Of a stretch of 22,053 nucleotides of DNA, positions 21,978-22,053 are shown one piece after another; the first letter of the stretch is position 1; each line of letters starts with the position of its first letter. The notes under the pieces are model-generated. The model was given only the letters and a program-made list of their open reading frames with translations. It was not told the DNA's origin and did not search any database. Position numbers and translations under genes: made by a program. Source of the DNA: Candidatus Poseidoniaceae archaeon (GTDB lineage: Archaea > Thermoplasmatota > Poseidoniia > Poseidoniales > Poseidoniaceae); assembly GCA_949373265.1 (NCBI GenBank), contig CASICT010000020.1, forward strand, positions 1 to 22,053. Reading direction: 5' to 3'.

Positions 21978-22053
21978 TCAAGCATGGTCAAACAGCCAAA
22001 AATCCCGGTATTTTGCGTTTTCAGGTCGGTTATGGTCCGGGTAGAGGTTGGTT
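21978..22053 (-). CDS. C-terminal end of an unknown gene (partial)
   Basis: A minus-strand frame entering from the right edge reads TNLYPDHNRPENAKYRDFWL then FDHA and stops at 21978-21980. The composition (aromatics, Asp, His, Pro) is protein-like, and it would lie 42 bases upstream of the lipoprotein in the same direction. A competing plus-strand frame from ATG 21984 reads MVKQPKIPVFCVFRS and also stays open to the edge. The minus reading is preferred but uncertain. Confidence 0.35.
   Translation of the reverse strand, partial: TNLYPDHNRPENAKYRDFWLFDHA

Noticed and set aside
1..22053. tRNA, rRNA, CRISPR arrays or insertion sequences
   Set aside because: I saw no cloverleaf in the short intergenic gaps, no regularly spaced repeats and no transposase-like protein. 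A covariance-model search would be needed to exclude small RNAs.

Overview
The window looks like chromosomal DNA from a marine planktonic euryarchaeon, most likely Marine Group II (Candidatus Poseidoniales). The signs are an archaellum (arl/fla) operon, a PolX-PHP DNA polymerase, a membrane pyrophosphatase, GGTGA-type ribosome binding sites in front of operon-internal genes, AT-rich boxes about 25 bases upstream of apparently leaderless starts, and many short lipoproteins and membrane proteins packed tightly together. The taxonomic call is inference from gene content; no rRNA or other marker gene is present.

Layout. Positions 1-7059 (+) hold an archaellum operon: the tail of one archaellin, a second archaellin, an unrecognised 271-aa protein in the place usually taken by ArlC/D/E, then ArlF, ArlG, ArlH (ATPase/regulator), ArlI (motor ATPase) and ArlJ (membrane platform). 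Positions 7067-9878 (-) hold a convergent DNA repair operon read polX-PHP, a small membrane protein, endonuclease III. Positions 9923-10848 hold a small membrane protein (+), a NifU-like Fe-S protein (-) and a CopZ-like metal-binding protein (+). Positions 10933-14633 (+) hold a membrane pyrophosphatase, a lipoprotein and an alpha/beta hydrolase. Positions 14742-16598 (+) hold a sugar kinase of the GHMP family, a glutaredoxin and a BioY biotin transporter. Positions 16674-20171 (+) hold a lipoprotein, a secreted purple-acid-phosphatase-like enzyme and a membrane-anchored NAPE-PLD-like metallo-beta-lactamase-fold enzyme. Positions 20172-22053 hold small membrane, zinc-ribbon-like and lipoprotein genes, several of them broken or too short for routine calling.

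The most striking general feature is that archaellin, arlG, arlH, nth and a small gene at 20405 are each broken by single-base shifts, mostly +1. Removing or adding the bases restores proteins of normal family length, while long neighbours (arlI, arlJ, polX, hppA) are intact. Consensus sequencing error is the simplest explanation; gene decay is the alternative.

The observations I would follow first are: PolX has Gln where the third catalytic Asp is expected, plus an insertion next to it; the pyrophosphatase carries residues typical of K+-dependent Na+ pumps; the archaellum operon has an unrecognised protein in the ArlCDE position and an ArlF with an inserted Gly-Tyr repeat region; and an in-frame TAA separates a coiled-coil/TM protein from a CxxC-containing tail that reads open up to the next convergent gene.
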